Shown piece after piece: positions 16,865 to 26,193 of a stretch of DNA of 64,000 nt. Location: contig CAYNVQ010000008.1 in NCBI GenBank assembly GCA_964400735.1, positions 129,529-193,528 of the forward strand, given 5' to 3'. Below the pieces are notes generated by a model. The model did not search any database. It was not told the DNA's origin and saw only the letters and a program-made list of their open reading frames with translations. Both the position numbers and the translations under genes were made by a program. The stretch's first letter is position 1; every line of letters starts with the position of its first letter. Source of the stretch: CAYNVQ01 sp964400735. Lineage in GTDB: Bacteria; Acidobacteriota; Aminicenantia; Aminicenantales; Aminicenantaceae.

Positions 16865-17090
16865 CCGAGACTCCTTATTTTTTCTTTGTCTTAAACGACG
16901 ATTCATTTTGGCGACGCGTTGTCCTATATGGCTACGTCTTTTTTCTTTAACTTAAAAATTCTAGCCTATAGGAAAGAAAAAAGATACTTCGTACAAAAAT
17001 GCATTCGAAATAGATACGCCGCTTAAAGTGTTTGTGTTTAGCTTCTCCCTGGTTTAACATGAATGATGAAGTTCAAAAAGGTTAAAAACC

Positions 17091-18164
17091 ATGAATCTAA
17101 AACCTGATATCGTCAAAACCTATGTCATCGAGATTCTGAGGAGACATCATGTCCCCCTTGAAAATGCGAGGGTCACGGCTGAAGTTCTGGTGGAGGCGGA
17201 TATGAGAGGGGTATTTTCTCATGGAATCAACAGCCTCGACCTGTTGGTCCTCCATTCCATCGAGCAGGGAGGGACCGTTCCAGGTGCGAAAGCCGATGAT
17301 ATAAGCAGATACAAAAATTTTGCAATCCGTCATATCGATGCCCGAGGGGGGCTGGGTCATCCTGTGGCCATGAAGGCAGTCGAGAGAGCAAAGCGGTTGG
17401 CCAGAAAACACGGTTTCGGAAAAGTCTATGTGACCAATGCCAATCATTTCGGTATGGCGGCCATCTATACGGAAAAAGTGTGTGCGGAGAAGGATCTTGC
17501 CGGAAGGGTTACCTGCACGACTCCTTCTGTGGTCAAGCCCTATGGAGGGGAGAAGAATAGGTTGGGGACCAACCTCATTTCCTGGTCCATTCCCTATGAT
17601 CGGGGGGTTGTCACCATCGATATGTCCACGACTCTCCATGCCATAAGCGGTATTTTACGGGCTTTTGTGGAAGGTAGTGAGCTTCCTTTTCCCGTTTACG
17701 ATGAAACGGGAGAGGAAACGACAGATCTTTTATCGTTCAAGGGGATGATCGATTTTCTGCAGAAGGGATCCATGATTCCCCTGGGCGGGATAGGCAGGGG
17801 AGGGACGGATGCCGGGTACAAAGGAACCGGGCTGGCCACCTTGATCGAGCTGGACAATGTGATCGGAGGCGGCATATCCTCATTCATCGATCCCCTGGTG
17901 GATGATGAGAAGCGGCGGATCAGACAGACGTTTGAGGCCTGGCGTATCGATACGTTATTCGCTCGAGAGGAGACTCTTCGCTTCATATCGGAAACCATAG
18001 CGAACATAAGATCAAAACAAGGGGAAGGCATGCTTCTCCCTGGAGAGAAGGAGACCAGGCAACGGGAAGTGTCCATTCGTCAGGGCATTTCCTATACGAC
18101 CGGACAGATTGCCCGGCTGGAAAGGTTGGGGCGAGAAGCCGGATTAAAAAGTATCCTCTCTTAA
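17091..18164 (+). CDS. Malate/lactate/ureidoglycolate-type dehydrogenase (Ldh_2 family)
   Basis: The 357-residue product fits the family of NAD(P)H-dependent 2-hydroxyacid (malate, sulfolactate, ureidoglycolate) dehydrogenases. Visible features are the N-terminal EADMRGVFSHGINSL, the catalytic-His segment VTNANHFGMAAIY, RLGTNLISWSIP and the C-terminal GMLLPGE. The central cofactor region (IDMSTTLHAISGIL) departs from the usual ATS-x-x-A-x-GK form, so substrate cannot be guessed. The RBS is weak (AAGG). It faces away from the protease gene and precedes the reductase operon by about 340 bp. It may supply or consume a 2-oxoacid but is not obviously part of the aromatic pathway. Confidence 0.82.
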   Translation: MNLKPDIVKTYVIEILRRHHVPLENARVTAEVLVEADMRGVFSHGINSLDLLVLHSIEQGGTVPGAKADDISRYKNFAIRHIDARGGLGHPVAMKAVERAKRLARKHGFGKVYVTNANHFGMAAIYTEKVCAEKDLAGRVTCTTPSVVKPYGGEKNRLGTNLISWSIPYDRGVVTIDMSTTLHAISGILRAFVEGSELPFPVYDETGEETTDLLSFKGMIDFLQKGSMIPLGGIGRGGTDAGYKGTGLATLIELDNVIGGGISSFIDPLVDDEKRRIRQTFEAWRIDTLFAREETLRFISETIANIRSKQGEGMLLPGEKETRQREVSIRQGISYTTGQIARLERLGREAGLKSILS

Positions 18165-18501
18165 GAAAGATGTGTTTTCTTGCCCGCTCGGTTTAAACGG
18201 CTTCCTCCTTAGCCTCCTTTAGGGCTTATCAAGTTGTTACGGATTGGAAAAAGCTGCTTTGAGGGGAAGTGCCTTGACTTGGGTTGCCAATATTGATATT
18301 TTGTTTATCTCTTGAAAGAAGAGATGTTGGAATACCGGGGAAGATTCATTCAAAATGGGTGAGATATTTAGAGTCTATCCATCGAATCTTTTTTCATCTA
18401 GATGAATAGATTTTCGTCTTAGTCAGAACCGGATTCCTTGTTAATCCTTAATTTGAGCACATAGTGAAAAAAAGAGAACCGTCCCTTTTCAAGGAGGAAT
18501 A
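18165..18501. other. 337-bp leader region upstream of the reductase operon
   Basis: No gene is seen. A plausible promoter lies at 18274-18302, leaving an untranslated leader of about 190 bases before the ATG at 18502. The leader is AT-rich in its second half and holds a short TCATCTAGATGA palindrome near 18400, with no riboswitch I recognise. Confidence 0.5.
18274..18302 (+). promoter_or_regulatory. Possible sigma-70 promoter of the reductase operon
   Basis: TTGACT (18274-18279), a 17-bp spacer and TATTTT (18297-18302). It is the best -35/-10 pair in the gap before the 18502 gene and would drive the operon to 32711. Confidence 0.35.
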
Positions 18502-19746
18502 ATGAGCGAAGAGAAAAAACCGGCCATCAAAAAGATCCAGGCAACCGGTTTCATGAAGAAGATAATGGCCGATTATTTTTACGAGATGGATGAGGCCAAA
18601 AAAGAAGGATCGCCCAAGGTCGCCTGGTGCACGAGTGTAGGGCCGGCCGAGCTGCTATTAAGCCTGGGATTCCTTGTCTATTATCCCGAAAATCACGGTG
18701 CGATCCTGGGTTCTTCCCGCACAGCCACCAACTATATCCCTGTGGCCAACGCCATCGGGTATTCGCCGGACATTTGTTCTTATCTCACCAGCGATATCGG
18801 CGCTTTTATCAAGAAAGAAACGCCGATCACGCGGGCTTATGAAGGAATCGAGGGAGTGCCTTTGCCCGATGTCCTGGTCTACAATACCAATCAGTGCCGG
18901 GATGTTCAGGACTGGTTTTCCTGGTATTCTCGAGAGCTGAACGTGCCGGCCCTCGGCATATCCACCTACCGCAACATCGGCACCATAACCGATGATCATC
19001 TCTCCAGCATAGAAAAGCAGATCAAGGCTTTGATTCCTCGTTTGGAAGAGATTTCGGGAGAAAAATTCGACATAGATAAATTCCGGCATTCGCTGGGACT
19101 TTCCTACGATTGCACTCAGCTTTGGAAAAAAATCCTCGAGACGAACAAAGCCATCCCGGCTCCCATTAGCTTCTTCGATGAAACCATCCATATGGGACCG
19201 GCTGTTGTTCTCCGGGGGACAGAAACGGCTGTGGAGTACTACAAGGTGCTCCTTCGGGAACTGGAGGAGCGGATTGCACAAAAAGAGGGAGCTGTTGAGG
19301 ATGAGAAATTCCGCCTGTATTGGGAAGGGATGCCCATATGGGGAAAGCTGCGGGATCTGGCTGAGCTGTTCATCAGTTTGAAATCAGCCGTGATCGCCTC
19401 CACCTACTGCAATAGCTGGATATTCGATTCCTTTGATCCTAAGGATCCCTTCCTGAGCATGGCACGGGCCTATACAGAGATTTTCATCGTCAGGGATGAA
19501 AATTTCAAGGAAAAATATATCGAAGAAATGGCCAATATGTACAGGCTGAACGGCCTTTTGTTCCACGATGCCAAGACCTGTCCGAACAATTCCAACAACC
19601 GCTATGGTATGCCCGAGAGGCTGGAGAAAAAGCTCGGAATCCCTACCCTGACCATCAACGGGGATTTGAACGACCTTCGCTGTTACTCGGAAGAGCAGGC
19701 CAAAACCAATATCGAAGCATTTGTCGAACAACTTGAGAGCCGTTAG
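18502..19746 (+). CDS. BcrB/BzdO/HgdB-type subunit of a 2-hydroxyacyl-CoA dehydratase / benzoyl-CoA reductase
   Basis: The 414-residue product belongs to the 2-hydroxyacyl-CoA dehydratase D-component fold. It has the three cysteines that hold the catalytic [4Fe-4S] cluster in this family: Cys43 (AWCTS), Cys132 (NQCRD) and Cys303 (TYCNS). The motifs YPENHGA and GYSPDICSYLTSDIGA resemble the BcrB/BzdO branch more than ordinary dehydratase subunits. It starts after an AAGGAGG site and is followed 112 bp later by the matching ATPase. Benzoyl-CoA reductase is the best reading, since Dch, Had and Oah are encoded nearby. No second D-type subunit is in the window. Alternatives are a YjiM-like or double-cubane-cluster protein with unknown substrate. 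Confidence 0.8.
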   Translation: MSEEKKPAIKKIQATGFMKKIMADYFYEMDEAKKEGSPKVAWCTSVGPAELLLSLGFLVYYPENHGAILGSSRTATNYIPVANAIGYSPDICSYLTSDIGAFIKKETPITRAYEGIEGVPLPDVLVYNTNQCRDVQDWFSWYSRELNVPALGISTYRNIGTITDDHLSSIEKQIKALIPRLEEISGEKFDIDKFRHSLGLSYDCTQLWKKILETNKAIPAPISFFDETIHMGPAVVLRGTETAVEYYKVLLRELEERIAQKEGAVEDEKFRLYWEGMPIWGKLRDLAELFISLKSAVIASTYCNSWIFDSFDPKDPFLSMARAYTEIFIVRDENFKEKYIEEMANMYRLNGLLFHDAKTCPNNSNNRYGMPERLEKKLGIPTLTINGDLNDLRCYSEEQAKTNIEAFVEQLESR

Positions 19747-19858
19747 TCCGTTCGCTCGATTGGCTTATGGATGAGGGGCGGTCCGATGAATCGAAGCTAC
19801 GGGGGCTGGTTTTGTCGGATCGTCGTGAGATTTCCGGCTGGCCGATGGACAAGATGAT

Positions 19859-20644
19859 ATGAAATATTTGGTTGGCATCGATGTCGGTGCTTCCACAACA
19901 AAAGCCGTTATCATTAATATAGATAAAAAGATTCTCGGACATTCTGTGGTTCATTCGGGGGCGGATTTCCAGGGTGCCGCGAAAAAGGCTTTAAAAAAAG
20001 CGGCGGGCGAGAACATGAAAGACGTGCTGGGAAGCGGTCATGCAATAAGCACGGGGTACGGGAGACGAAACGTCCCTTTCGTACAAGCGACCAAGACCGA
20101 AATAAGCTGCCATGCCAAGGGGAGCTATTTTTATTTTTCTCGGGCCCATACCCTTATCGACATCGGGGGGCAGGATAGCAAAATTATCAGGATCAATGCT
20201 GACGGTCGGCGTACCGGATTCAAGATGAACCGTAAATGTGCGGCTGGGACAGGCGCGTTTCTCGAAGAAATCGCCAATCGCCTCAAGATTCGAATCGATA
20301 AGCTCGATGGTCTGGCGCGAAAGGCCACCAAGGATGTCTCTATCGGAAGCTACTGCACGGTGTTCACGGCCACCGAAATTTTGACCAAGATCCGGCAGAA
20401 TGTCTTGGTCGAGGACATCGTTAAAGGAATTTTCGATTCTGTGATAAAAAGGGCACTGGAGATGGATCCTCTGGAAGGAAACATCGTGATGAGCGGGGGA
20501 GTTGTGGCCCACAATCCTTACCTGGTTAAAATGTTCGAACAGAAGCTCGGGAAAGAGATTTTCGTTCCCCCTCTCCCCCAATTGACCGGCGCCCTCGGTG
20601 CAGCATTATATGCTTTGGAAAACAAAGGAGGCAAAGATGCTTGA
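19859..20644 (+). CDS. ATP-dependent activator of the reductase/dehydratase (BcrAD/HgdC family)
   Basis: The 261-residue ASKHA-fold ATPase starts with a phosphate-binding loop GIDVGASTTK, has DIGGQDSK and MSGGVVAHN, and carries the two cysteines that bridge one [4Fe-4S] cluster between two monomers: Cys127 (KCAAGTGAF) and Cys166 (SYCTVF), the same numbers as in Acidaminococcus HgdC. Such proteins hydrolyse ATP to push a low-potential electron into the partner. Its size matches the short BcrD/HgdC form, and it would act as a homodimer. It overlaps the next gene by 8 bp. The benzoyl-CoA reductases of Thauera and Azoarcus use two different ATPases, so a single one is notable. Confidence 0.88.
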   Translation: MKYLVGIDVGASTTKAVIINIDKKILGHSVVHSGADFQGAAKKALKKAAGENMKDVLGSGHAISTGYGRRNVPFVQATKTEISCHAKGSYFYFSRAHTLIDIGGQDSKIIRINADGRRTGFKMNRKCAAGTGAFLEEIANRLKIRIDKLDGLARKATKDVSIGSYCTVFTATEILTKIRQNVLVEDIVKGIFDSVIKRALEMDPLEGNIVMSGGVVAHNPYLVKMFEQKLGKEIFVPPLPQLTGALGAALYALENKGGKDA

Positions 20645-22715
20645 TGCGTTATTTAAGCCCAGGTCAGTGGCCATCATCGGAGCTTCGAACAATCCTCTGA
20701 GCATCGGCCACATTGTCATGCAAAACCTTCTGGACCATAATTTTCAGGGGCCGATTTATCCCATCAATCCCAAGGCGAAAGCTATCAAGAGTTTCAAGGC
20801 CTATGCATCCGTCACGCAAATTCCGGATGAGGTCGATCTAGTGAATATTTCCATCAAAAACACGCTCGTTCCCTATGTGCTGGAGGATTGTGGGAAAAAA
20901 GGGGTCAAATTCGCCATCGTTCATACGGCCGGCTTCAAGGAGGTGGGGGAGGAAGGGCGCCAGCTCGAACGCCAGATCGTGAAGATCGCCCAAAAATACG
21001 GGATGAGAATCTACGGACCTAACTCCCAGGGCATTCAGAATTCCGATCCGGCCGTTTCGGTTTACGCCAATTTCACGTTCGTTCCTATGTTCCCGGGCAA
21101 TATCTCCATCGTGGCTCAGAGCGGTGGCGTTGGGGAAACTCTGAAACTCCACCTCTACCGGATCGGCAAAGGCATCAGGATGTATTCCAGCTTCGGTAAT
21201 GAAGCCGATGTGAGCATGAACGAGATCATCGATTACTACGGCCAGGACGAGGAGACCAAAGTCATCATGGTCCATATCGAAACCTTCAAGGATCCGGCTG
21301 GATTTCTCGAAGTAGCAGGACGGGTGACGAAGAAAAAACCCATCCTTGCCTTGAAAACCGGAAAGACATCCGAAGGGACCAAAGCCGTGGCTTCCCACAC
21401 AGGTTCTTTGGTCGAACAGGAAACCATCGCCGATGTGATCTTCAAAAAGGCGGGGGTACTCCGCTTCCATAGTCAGCAGGACATGATCGATGCGGCCATC
21501 GCCTTCTCCTCTCAATCCGTTCCCAAGGGGGATAAAGTTTGCATCGTGACCAACACCGGGGGACCAGGAATCATCGCTGTGGACGAATGCATGGCGGCCG
21601 GTTTGCAATTGGCCCGGTTGAGCGCAAGGACCGAAAACACCCTGAAAAAACTCGTTTTTCAGGAAGCCATCGTTTCCAATCCGGTGGATGTGGTGGCCAC
21701 TGCTGGCCCCGAACAATACGGAGGCACAGTCGCCGCGCTCCTCAAAGACCCTCAAATCGACTCTCTTCTTCTTGTATTCGTAACGGCACCGTTCGTGGAT
21801 TGTGAGGGTATCGCCCGCAAATTGGGGGAGATCGGCAAAACGGCCGGAAAGCCTATTGTCTGCCAGGTAATCACCATCGAAAAGTGGCAGGAGGTCATTC
21901 GGCTCATTCGAAAGGGCGGGATTCCCGTCTATGATTATGCGGAAACCGCAGCCAGGGTTCTTTCGGCCATGTCCGAATATGACAGAATCCTCCAAAAAAA
22001 AGAGCCTTCTTATAAAAAGTTTAAGCCTCAAAAAGCGAAGGTAAAGGCCCTACTCAGCCCTCGCAAAGGAAAGGGACGATTTCTTCCTCAGATGGATGTG
22101 TTTGAAATTCTTCAGTCCTATGGCATACCTATGGTAAAATCATTGAGTTTCAAGAAAAAAGAGGATCTGGATAAGACAGCGAAAAAGATAGGTTATCCCT
22201 TGGTCCTCAAAGCGGATTCAGAAAAAATCATCCACAAAACGGAATCCGGTGCGGTCGCCCTCGATATCGAAGATGGAAAAGCGCTCAAATCGGCTTTCGG
22301 AAAGATGGCCAGGAAATTCGCCAAAATAAATCCGACTTATATTTTGCAAGAATATATTTCGGGCGGAAAAGAAGTGATCATGGGGATCAAGCGGAACCAA
22401 GGCCTTCCACCAACGGTCATGTTCGGGTTGGGCGGAATCTTTGTCGAAACGCTCAAGGATGTTCAGTTCCGGCTGGCTCCGCTTTCTCAGGAGGACGCCT
22501 TGGAGATGATCCAAGGCATCAAGGGATACCCTGTTTTAACAGGGATCCGAGGTGAGAGGCCGGTGGATGTCGATAGACTTGTGGATATCCTTCTGCGGCT
22601 TTCTCAGCTTGCTTCTGACTTTTCCGAGATAGAAGAGATGGATCTCAACCCTGTATTCGCCCTTGAGGAGGGTAAGGGGGCGGTGGCCGTCGATGCCCGC
22701 TTAAAAGTCGTTTGA
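20637..22715 (+). CDS. ADP-forming acyl-CoA synthetase (fused alpha-beta Acd)
   Basis: The 692-residue product has the order CoA-binding domain (residues 1-130, FKPRSVAIIGASNNP), two succinyl-CoA-ligase-like domains with the phosphohistidine segment SHTGSLVEQE, and a C-terminal ATP-grasp domain (about 480-692, VLKADSEKIIHKTESGAV). It interconverts acyl-CoA + ADP + Pi and acid + CoA + ATP. The ATG at 20637 follows AAAGGAGG and overlaps the activator gene, so the two are translationally coupled. In this operon it could conserve energy from acetyl-CoA or activate an aromatic acid; the sequence does not decide. Confidence 0.9.
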   Translation: MLDALFKPRSVAIIGASNNPLSIGHIVMQNLLDHNFQGPIYPINPKAKAIKSFKAYASVTQIPDEVDLVNISIKNTLVPYVLEDCGKKGVKFAIVHTAGFKEVGEEGRQLERQIVKIAQKYGMRIYGPNSQGIQNSDPAVSVYANFTFVPMFPGNISIVAQSGGVGETLKLHLYRIGKGIRMYSSFGNEADVSMNEIIDYYGQDEETKVIMVHIETFKDPAGFLEVAGRVTKKKPILALKTGKTSEGTKAVASHTGSLVEQETIADVIFKKAGVLRFHSQQDMIDAAIAFSSQSVPKGDKVCIVTNTGGPGIIAVDECMAAGLQLARLSARTENTLKKLVFQEAIVSNPVDVVATAGPEQYGGTVAALLKDPQIDSLLLVFVTAPFVDCEGIARKLGEIGKTAGKPIVCQVITIEKWQEVIRLIRKGGIPVYDYAETAARVLSAMSEYDRILQKKEPSYKKFKPQKAKVKALLSPRKGKGRFLPQMDVFEILQSYGIPMVKSLSFKKKEDLDKTAKKIGYPLVLKADSEKIIHKTESGAVALDIEDGKALKSAFGKMARKFAKINPTYILQEYISGGKEVIMGIKRNQGLPPTVMFGLGGIFVETLKDVQFRLAPLSQEDALEMIQGIKGYPVLTGIRGERPVDVDRLVDILLRLSQLASDFSEIEEMDLNPVFALEEGKGAVAVDARLKVV

Positions 22716-22749
22716 GCTGAATATTTCAGTCTAGGAAGAGACGTCGAAA

Positions 22750-24165
22750 ATGAATTGGATTCCTCTCGGTATCGTTTTTCTGTACATCATCATTTTATTC
22801 GTGATCACCTGGGGAACCCGCCGGTTGAGCCGCGGGGGTATGATCGGTTACCTCCTGGCAGGGCGAGAATTGCCGTATTGGGTAGTGGCTCCCCTTCTGA
22901 CCGGGTTGGCCATAGGCGGAGCATCCACCATCGGGGTGGCAGAGAGGGCCTATAAATCCGGGCTTGCCGCCGGCTGGTACAATGCGGCATGGGCCGCAGG
23001 AGCCCTTTTAGTGGGCCTTGTGGTAGCCCGCCGGTACCGTCGATTGGAGATCACCACCATTCCCGAGTTTTTCGAAAGGCATTACAATACAGCCGGTAGG
23101 ATAATCGGGGTCATCGGGCAGCTCCTTCTTCAAATCGTCATCACCTCTCTGCAGTATGTGGCAGGGGGGGCTATCCTTTCCTCTCTTCTTCCGGATGTGT
23201 TTTCCTTCCAGTCGGGGATGTTGGTGACGGCCTTGGTTTTTGTCGGGATCACCCTAATCGGTGGATTTTGGGCAGCCGGGTTGACCAACATCATCAACGT
23301 GGTCTTCATATATGCTGGTGTTCTCTTGGGAGCAGTGCTGGCTATCGGAAAGGTCGGGGGGTGGAGAGAACTGGCGCTGAAACTCCCTGCGGACCATCCA
23401 GGTTTTGACCTGGGAGCCATTGGCTGGAGCCTTGTCTTCGCCTGGTTTTTAGTGATGTGCACCATGACCTTTTCTGTGCAGTCCGTCGTCCAGATCAGTT
23501 TTGCCGCTAAGGACGCCCCTTCGGCCCGGAAAGGATTTCTCTTGGGTGGCTTGATTATTTTTCCCGTCGGATTCATCAGCGCCTTGATCGGACTGGCTGC
23601 TACTGTGCTTCATCCGGGAATCATCCCCACTGAAGCGTTGCCTCGCACTGTGCTCGGCTTGAGTCCTCTGGTAGCCGGTGTCGTGCTGGCCGGGCTTTGG
23701 GCCGCCGACGTGTCCACCGCATCCGCTCTTCTTGTGGGGAGCGCCACCCTGGTGGTAGGGGATCTGGTCAAGAGATTTTGGATCCCTGACCTTTCCGAAA
23801 AAAAGGAGAGGATGATCTCGCGTCTGGCCGTGCTCATCCTGAGCATTTTTACCTATCTTCTCGCCATTTCGGTGCGCGGAATCCTGCAGACTTTGCTTGT
23901 CGGGTTGACCTTGACCACCGCCTATACTCTAGTGACCTTGATGACCGTTTTCTGCCCCAAGATCTGCCGGAGATCACATGCGACCTGGACCCTGCTCACC
24001 GCCATGGGGGCCCTTGCCCTCTGGCTGATTTTTCCGGCGATTCCTGCATTCTTTGGCCGGCTCCATCTTCCCCATCCGATCTTCTTTTGCTGGATAGTCA
24101 GCCTCCTCACCTTCTTTTTGATCGCATTGATCGATAGGAGAAAAATTGAGGAGGCTTTATCTTGA
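22750..24165 (+). CDS. Sodium:solute symporter family transporter
   Basis: The 471-residue membrane protein has about 13 predicted hydrophobic helices and family signatures near the N-terminus (an SRGGMIGYLLAGRELPYW loop, then GGASTIGVAERAY) and in the middle (PLVAGVVLAGLWAADVSTASALL). Members couple Na+ to uptake of solutes such as proline, pantothenate, acetate or aromatic acids. It sits between the acyl-CoA synthetase and Oah genes, which suggests uptake of the organic acid degraded by this operon (inference). The RBS is GGAAGAG, eight bases from the ATG. Confidence 0.9.
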   Translation: MNWIPLGIVFLYIIILFVITWGTRRLSRGGMIGYLLAGRELPYWVVAPLLTGLAIGGASTIGVAERAYKSGLAAGWYNAAWAAGALLVGLVVARRYRRLEITTIPEFFERHYNTAGRIIGVIGQLLLQIVITSLQYVAGGAILSSLLPDVFSFQSGMLVTALVFVGITLIGGFWAAGLTNIINVVFIYAGVLLGAVLAIGKVGGWRELALKLPADHPGFDLGAIGWSLVFAWFLVMCTMTFSVQSVVQISFAAKDAPSARKGFLLGGLIIFPVGFISALIGLAATVLHPGIIPTEALPRTVLGLSPLVAGVVLAGLWAADVSTASALLVGSATLVVGDLVKRFWIPDLSEKKERMISRLAVLILSIFTYLLAISVRGILQTLLVGLTLTTAYTLVTLMTVFCPKICRRSHATWTLLTAMGALALWLIFPAIPAFFGRLHLPHPIFFCWIVSLLTFFLIALIDRRKIEEALS

Positions 24166-24258
24166 CACTTTCCAGTAGGGAAAGTAGTATTCTTTTTGAA
24201 AAAAGATTGGATGTCTGTGAGTGACAGGAAATTCCAATTGTTTAAAAAGGAGGACCGG

Positions 24259-25389
24259 ATGAGCTTAGACTGGTTGAAAAGGGATAAGGAGATCAAGGAC
24301 CATCTGATCGGGGGAGGGGAGCATTGGGGGACAGAGCCTCCCTGTACAATGTACGAGAAGAGGCCTATCCTCGATCCTTCGGGCAAAGAAATAGAAGGAC
24401 TGCACGCAGCATGGATCATTTTGAACAATCCAGCTCAGTACAACTCTTACACCACCAAAATGGTGAAGGGAGTGATCGCAGGATTCCAGAATGCTTCGCT
24501 GGACAGAAGCGTGGTCGCGGTGGTTTTTACGGCTGTTGGTGACAGAGCTTTTTGTACGGGCGGCAACACAAAGGAATATGCCGAATACTATGCCGGCAGA
24601 CCCAACGAGTACGGCGAATACATGGACCTATTCAATGGCATGGTGGATGCGATCTTGATGTGTAAGAAACCCACGATTTGCCGGGTGAACGGGATGAGGG
24701 TCGCTGGAGGGCAAGAGATCGGGATGGCCTGCGATATCGCTCTTGCGGCCGACACGGCTATCTTCGGACAAGCCGGCCCCCGGCATGGCTCGGCCCCGGA
24801 TGGCGGATCTTCGGATTTTCTACCTTGGTTTTTGAGTATCGAAGACGCGATCTGGAATTGTGTATCCTGTGAGCTTTGGAGTGCTTACAAGATGAAGAGG
24901 CTGGGCTTGGTTACCCAGGTGCTTCCGGTGATCAAGCAGGGAGAGAAATTCATCCGCAATCCAGCGGTCATTATCGATAAATACGTGGAAGACGGGGAGA
25001 TCGTGTTTGGGGAAATGAAAAAAGGAGCGGAAGCGAAAGAGGCCCGCGAGTTTCTCAAGACAGCCACCATTGATTTCGAACTTCTGAACAAGGCGGTTCA
25101 GGATGTGATCTGGAAATTCACCAACCTTTTTCCAGGCTGCCTGATCAAATCCATCGACAGCGTGCGGGCCAAAAAAAAGTTCTTCTGGGACATGGCGAAA
25201 AATTACAACCGGCACTGGCTGGCGGTCAACATGATGACCGAAGCCTTCATGGGATTTCATGCCTTTAACGCCAAGAAGGTCACCGGCCAGGACGTCATCG
25301 ATTTTATCAAGTACAGACAGTTGATCGCTCAAGGGCATTCGGTGGACGAGTCTTTCATGGAGGCCGTCATGCCCGCTCCCAAAGAATAA
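24259..25389 (+). CDS. oah: 6-oxocyclohex-1-ene-1-carbonyl-CoA hydrolase (Oah/BamA)
   Basis: The 376-residue crotonase-superfamily protein has the length and many diagnostic stretches of Oah, the ring-opening enzyme of anaerobic benzoyl-CoA degradation: HLIGGGEHW, LNNPAQYNSYTTKMVKG, AFCTGGNTKEYAEYY, GGQEIGMACD, GQAGPRHGSAPDGGSSDFLPW and LFPGCLIKSIDSVRAKK. It hydrolyses the 6-oxo ring to 3-hydroxypimelyl-CoA. The true start is the ATG at 24259 after AAAAAGGAGG; an upstream in-frame ATG at 24196 lies before this RBS and is rejected. This gene is the strongest evidence that the locus degrades aromatic acids through benzoyl-CoA. Confidence 0.94.
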   Translation: MSLDWLKRDKEIKDHLIGGGEHWGTEPPCTMYEKRPILDPSGKEIEGLHAAWIILNNPAQYNSYTTKMVKGVIAGFQNASLDRSVVAVVFTAVGDRAFCTGGNTKEYAEYYAGRPNEYGEYMDLFNGMVDAILMCKKPTICRVNGMRVAGGQEIGMACDIALAADTAIFGQAGPRHGSAPDGGSSDFLPWFLSIEDAIWNCVSCELWSAYKMKRLGLVTQVLPVIKQGEKFIRNPAVIIDKYVEDGEIVFGEMKKGAEAKEAREFLKTATIDFELLNKAVQDVIWKFTNLFPGCLIKSIDSVRAKKKFFWDMAKNYNRHWLAVNMMTEAFMGFHAFNAKKVTGQDVIDFIKYRQLIAQGHSVDESFMEAVMPAPKE

Positions 25390-25439
25390 GGAGAGACGGA
25401 GTTTTTAATGGCACTGAAAAAAGCGAGAGAGGAGGAAAA

Positions 25440-26183
25440 ATGGATTTAGTAGGTAAAGTGGCCCTGGTCACCGGCGGAAGCATGGGGATAGGCACGGCGA
25501 TTTCTCTGGACCTGGGGGCAAACGGTGCCGATGTGGCCTTGACTTACCGCAGCCATGGGGCAGAGGCCTTGGCGGTTGCGGAAAAGATCCAAGCCCAGGG
25601 GCGCAAAGCTAAAGCATACAAGATCGATATCTCCCAGTTCGAGGCCGTACAGGATCTGGTGAAAGAGGTCCTGGAGGAGTTCGGCCATATCGATATTCTG
25701 GTCAACAACGCCGGGATGAACTGGGATGGGGTTGTCTGGAAGATGACCGAAGAGCAATGGGATACCGTGATCAATGTGGACCTCAAAGGGACCTTCAACT
25801 TCATTCGGGCCGTCGCCCCGATCTTCAAAGAGCAGCAATCCGGAAAAATCGTCAATCTTACCTCCATAAATGCTATGAGGGGAAGGTTCGGCCAATCCAA
25901 TTATACAGCGGCCAAAGCGGGGACCATCGCCTTGACCAAAACCGTAGCCAAGGAGCTGGGAAAGTTCAGGGTCAACGTCAATGCTGTTGCACCGGGTCTT
26001 ATCGAGACAGAAATGATCAAATCCATGCCTGAAGATTTCAAGCAAAGGTCAAAGGCCGAGACAGTATTCGATGCCCTGGGTACACCCGAAGAGGTCGCCT
26101 ATCTGGTGACATTCTTGTGCAGTGAGAAAGCCCGGCACATTACCGGTGAAGTCATCAAGGTCGATGGCGGCCAGTACATTTGA
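25440..26183 (+). CDS. Short-chain dehydrogenase/reductase (FabG-like)
   Basis: The 247-residue classical SDR has the NAD(P) motif TGGSMGIG, the NNAG loop, a catalytic Ser region (NLTSINA) and YTAAK, ending with GEVIKVDGGQYI. It would oxidise a 3-hydroxyacyl-CoA or alicyclic hydroxyacyl-CoA. It is directly followed, ten bases later, by a thiolase and a DUF35 partner. That order resembles the dehydrogenase-thiolase arrangement of the benzylsuccinate beta-oxidation genes (BbsCD-BbsAB), but the match is by context only. The RBS is GGAGGAAAA. Confidence 0.88.
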   Translation: MDLVGKVALVTGGSMGIGTAISLDLGANGADVALTYRSHGAEALAVAEKIQAQGRKAKAYKIDISQFEAVQDLVKEVLEEFGHIDILVNNAGMNWDGVVWKMTEEQWDTVINVDLKGTFNFIRAVAPIFKEQQSGKIVNLTSINAMRGRFGQSNYTAAKAGTIALTKTVAKELGKFRVNVNAVAPGLIETEMIKSMPEDFKQRSKAETVFDALGTPEEVAYLVTFLCSEKARHITGEVIKVDGGQYI

Positions 26184-26193
26184 GGAGGATGAG

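Noticed and set aside
20838..22031. 397-codon minus-strand open frame
   Set aside because: Antisense of the ADP-forming acyl-CoA synthetase, no RBS and no domain.
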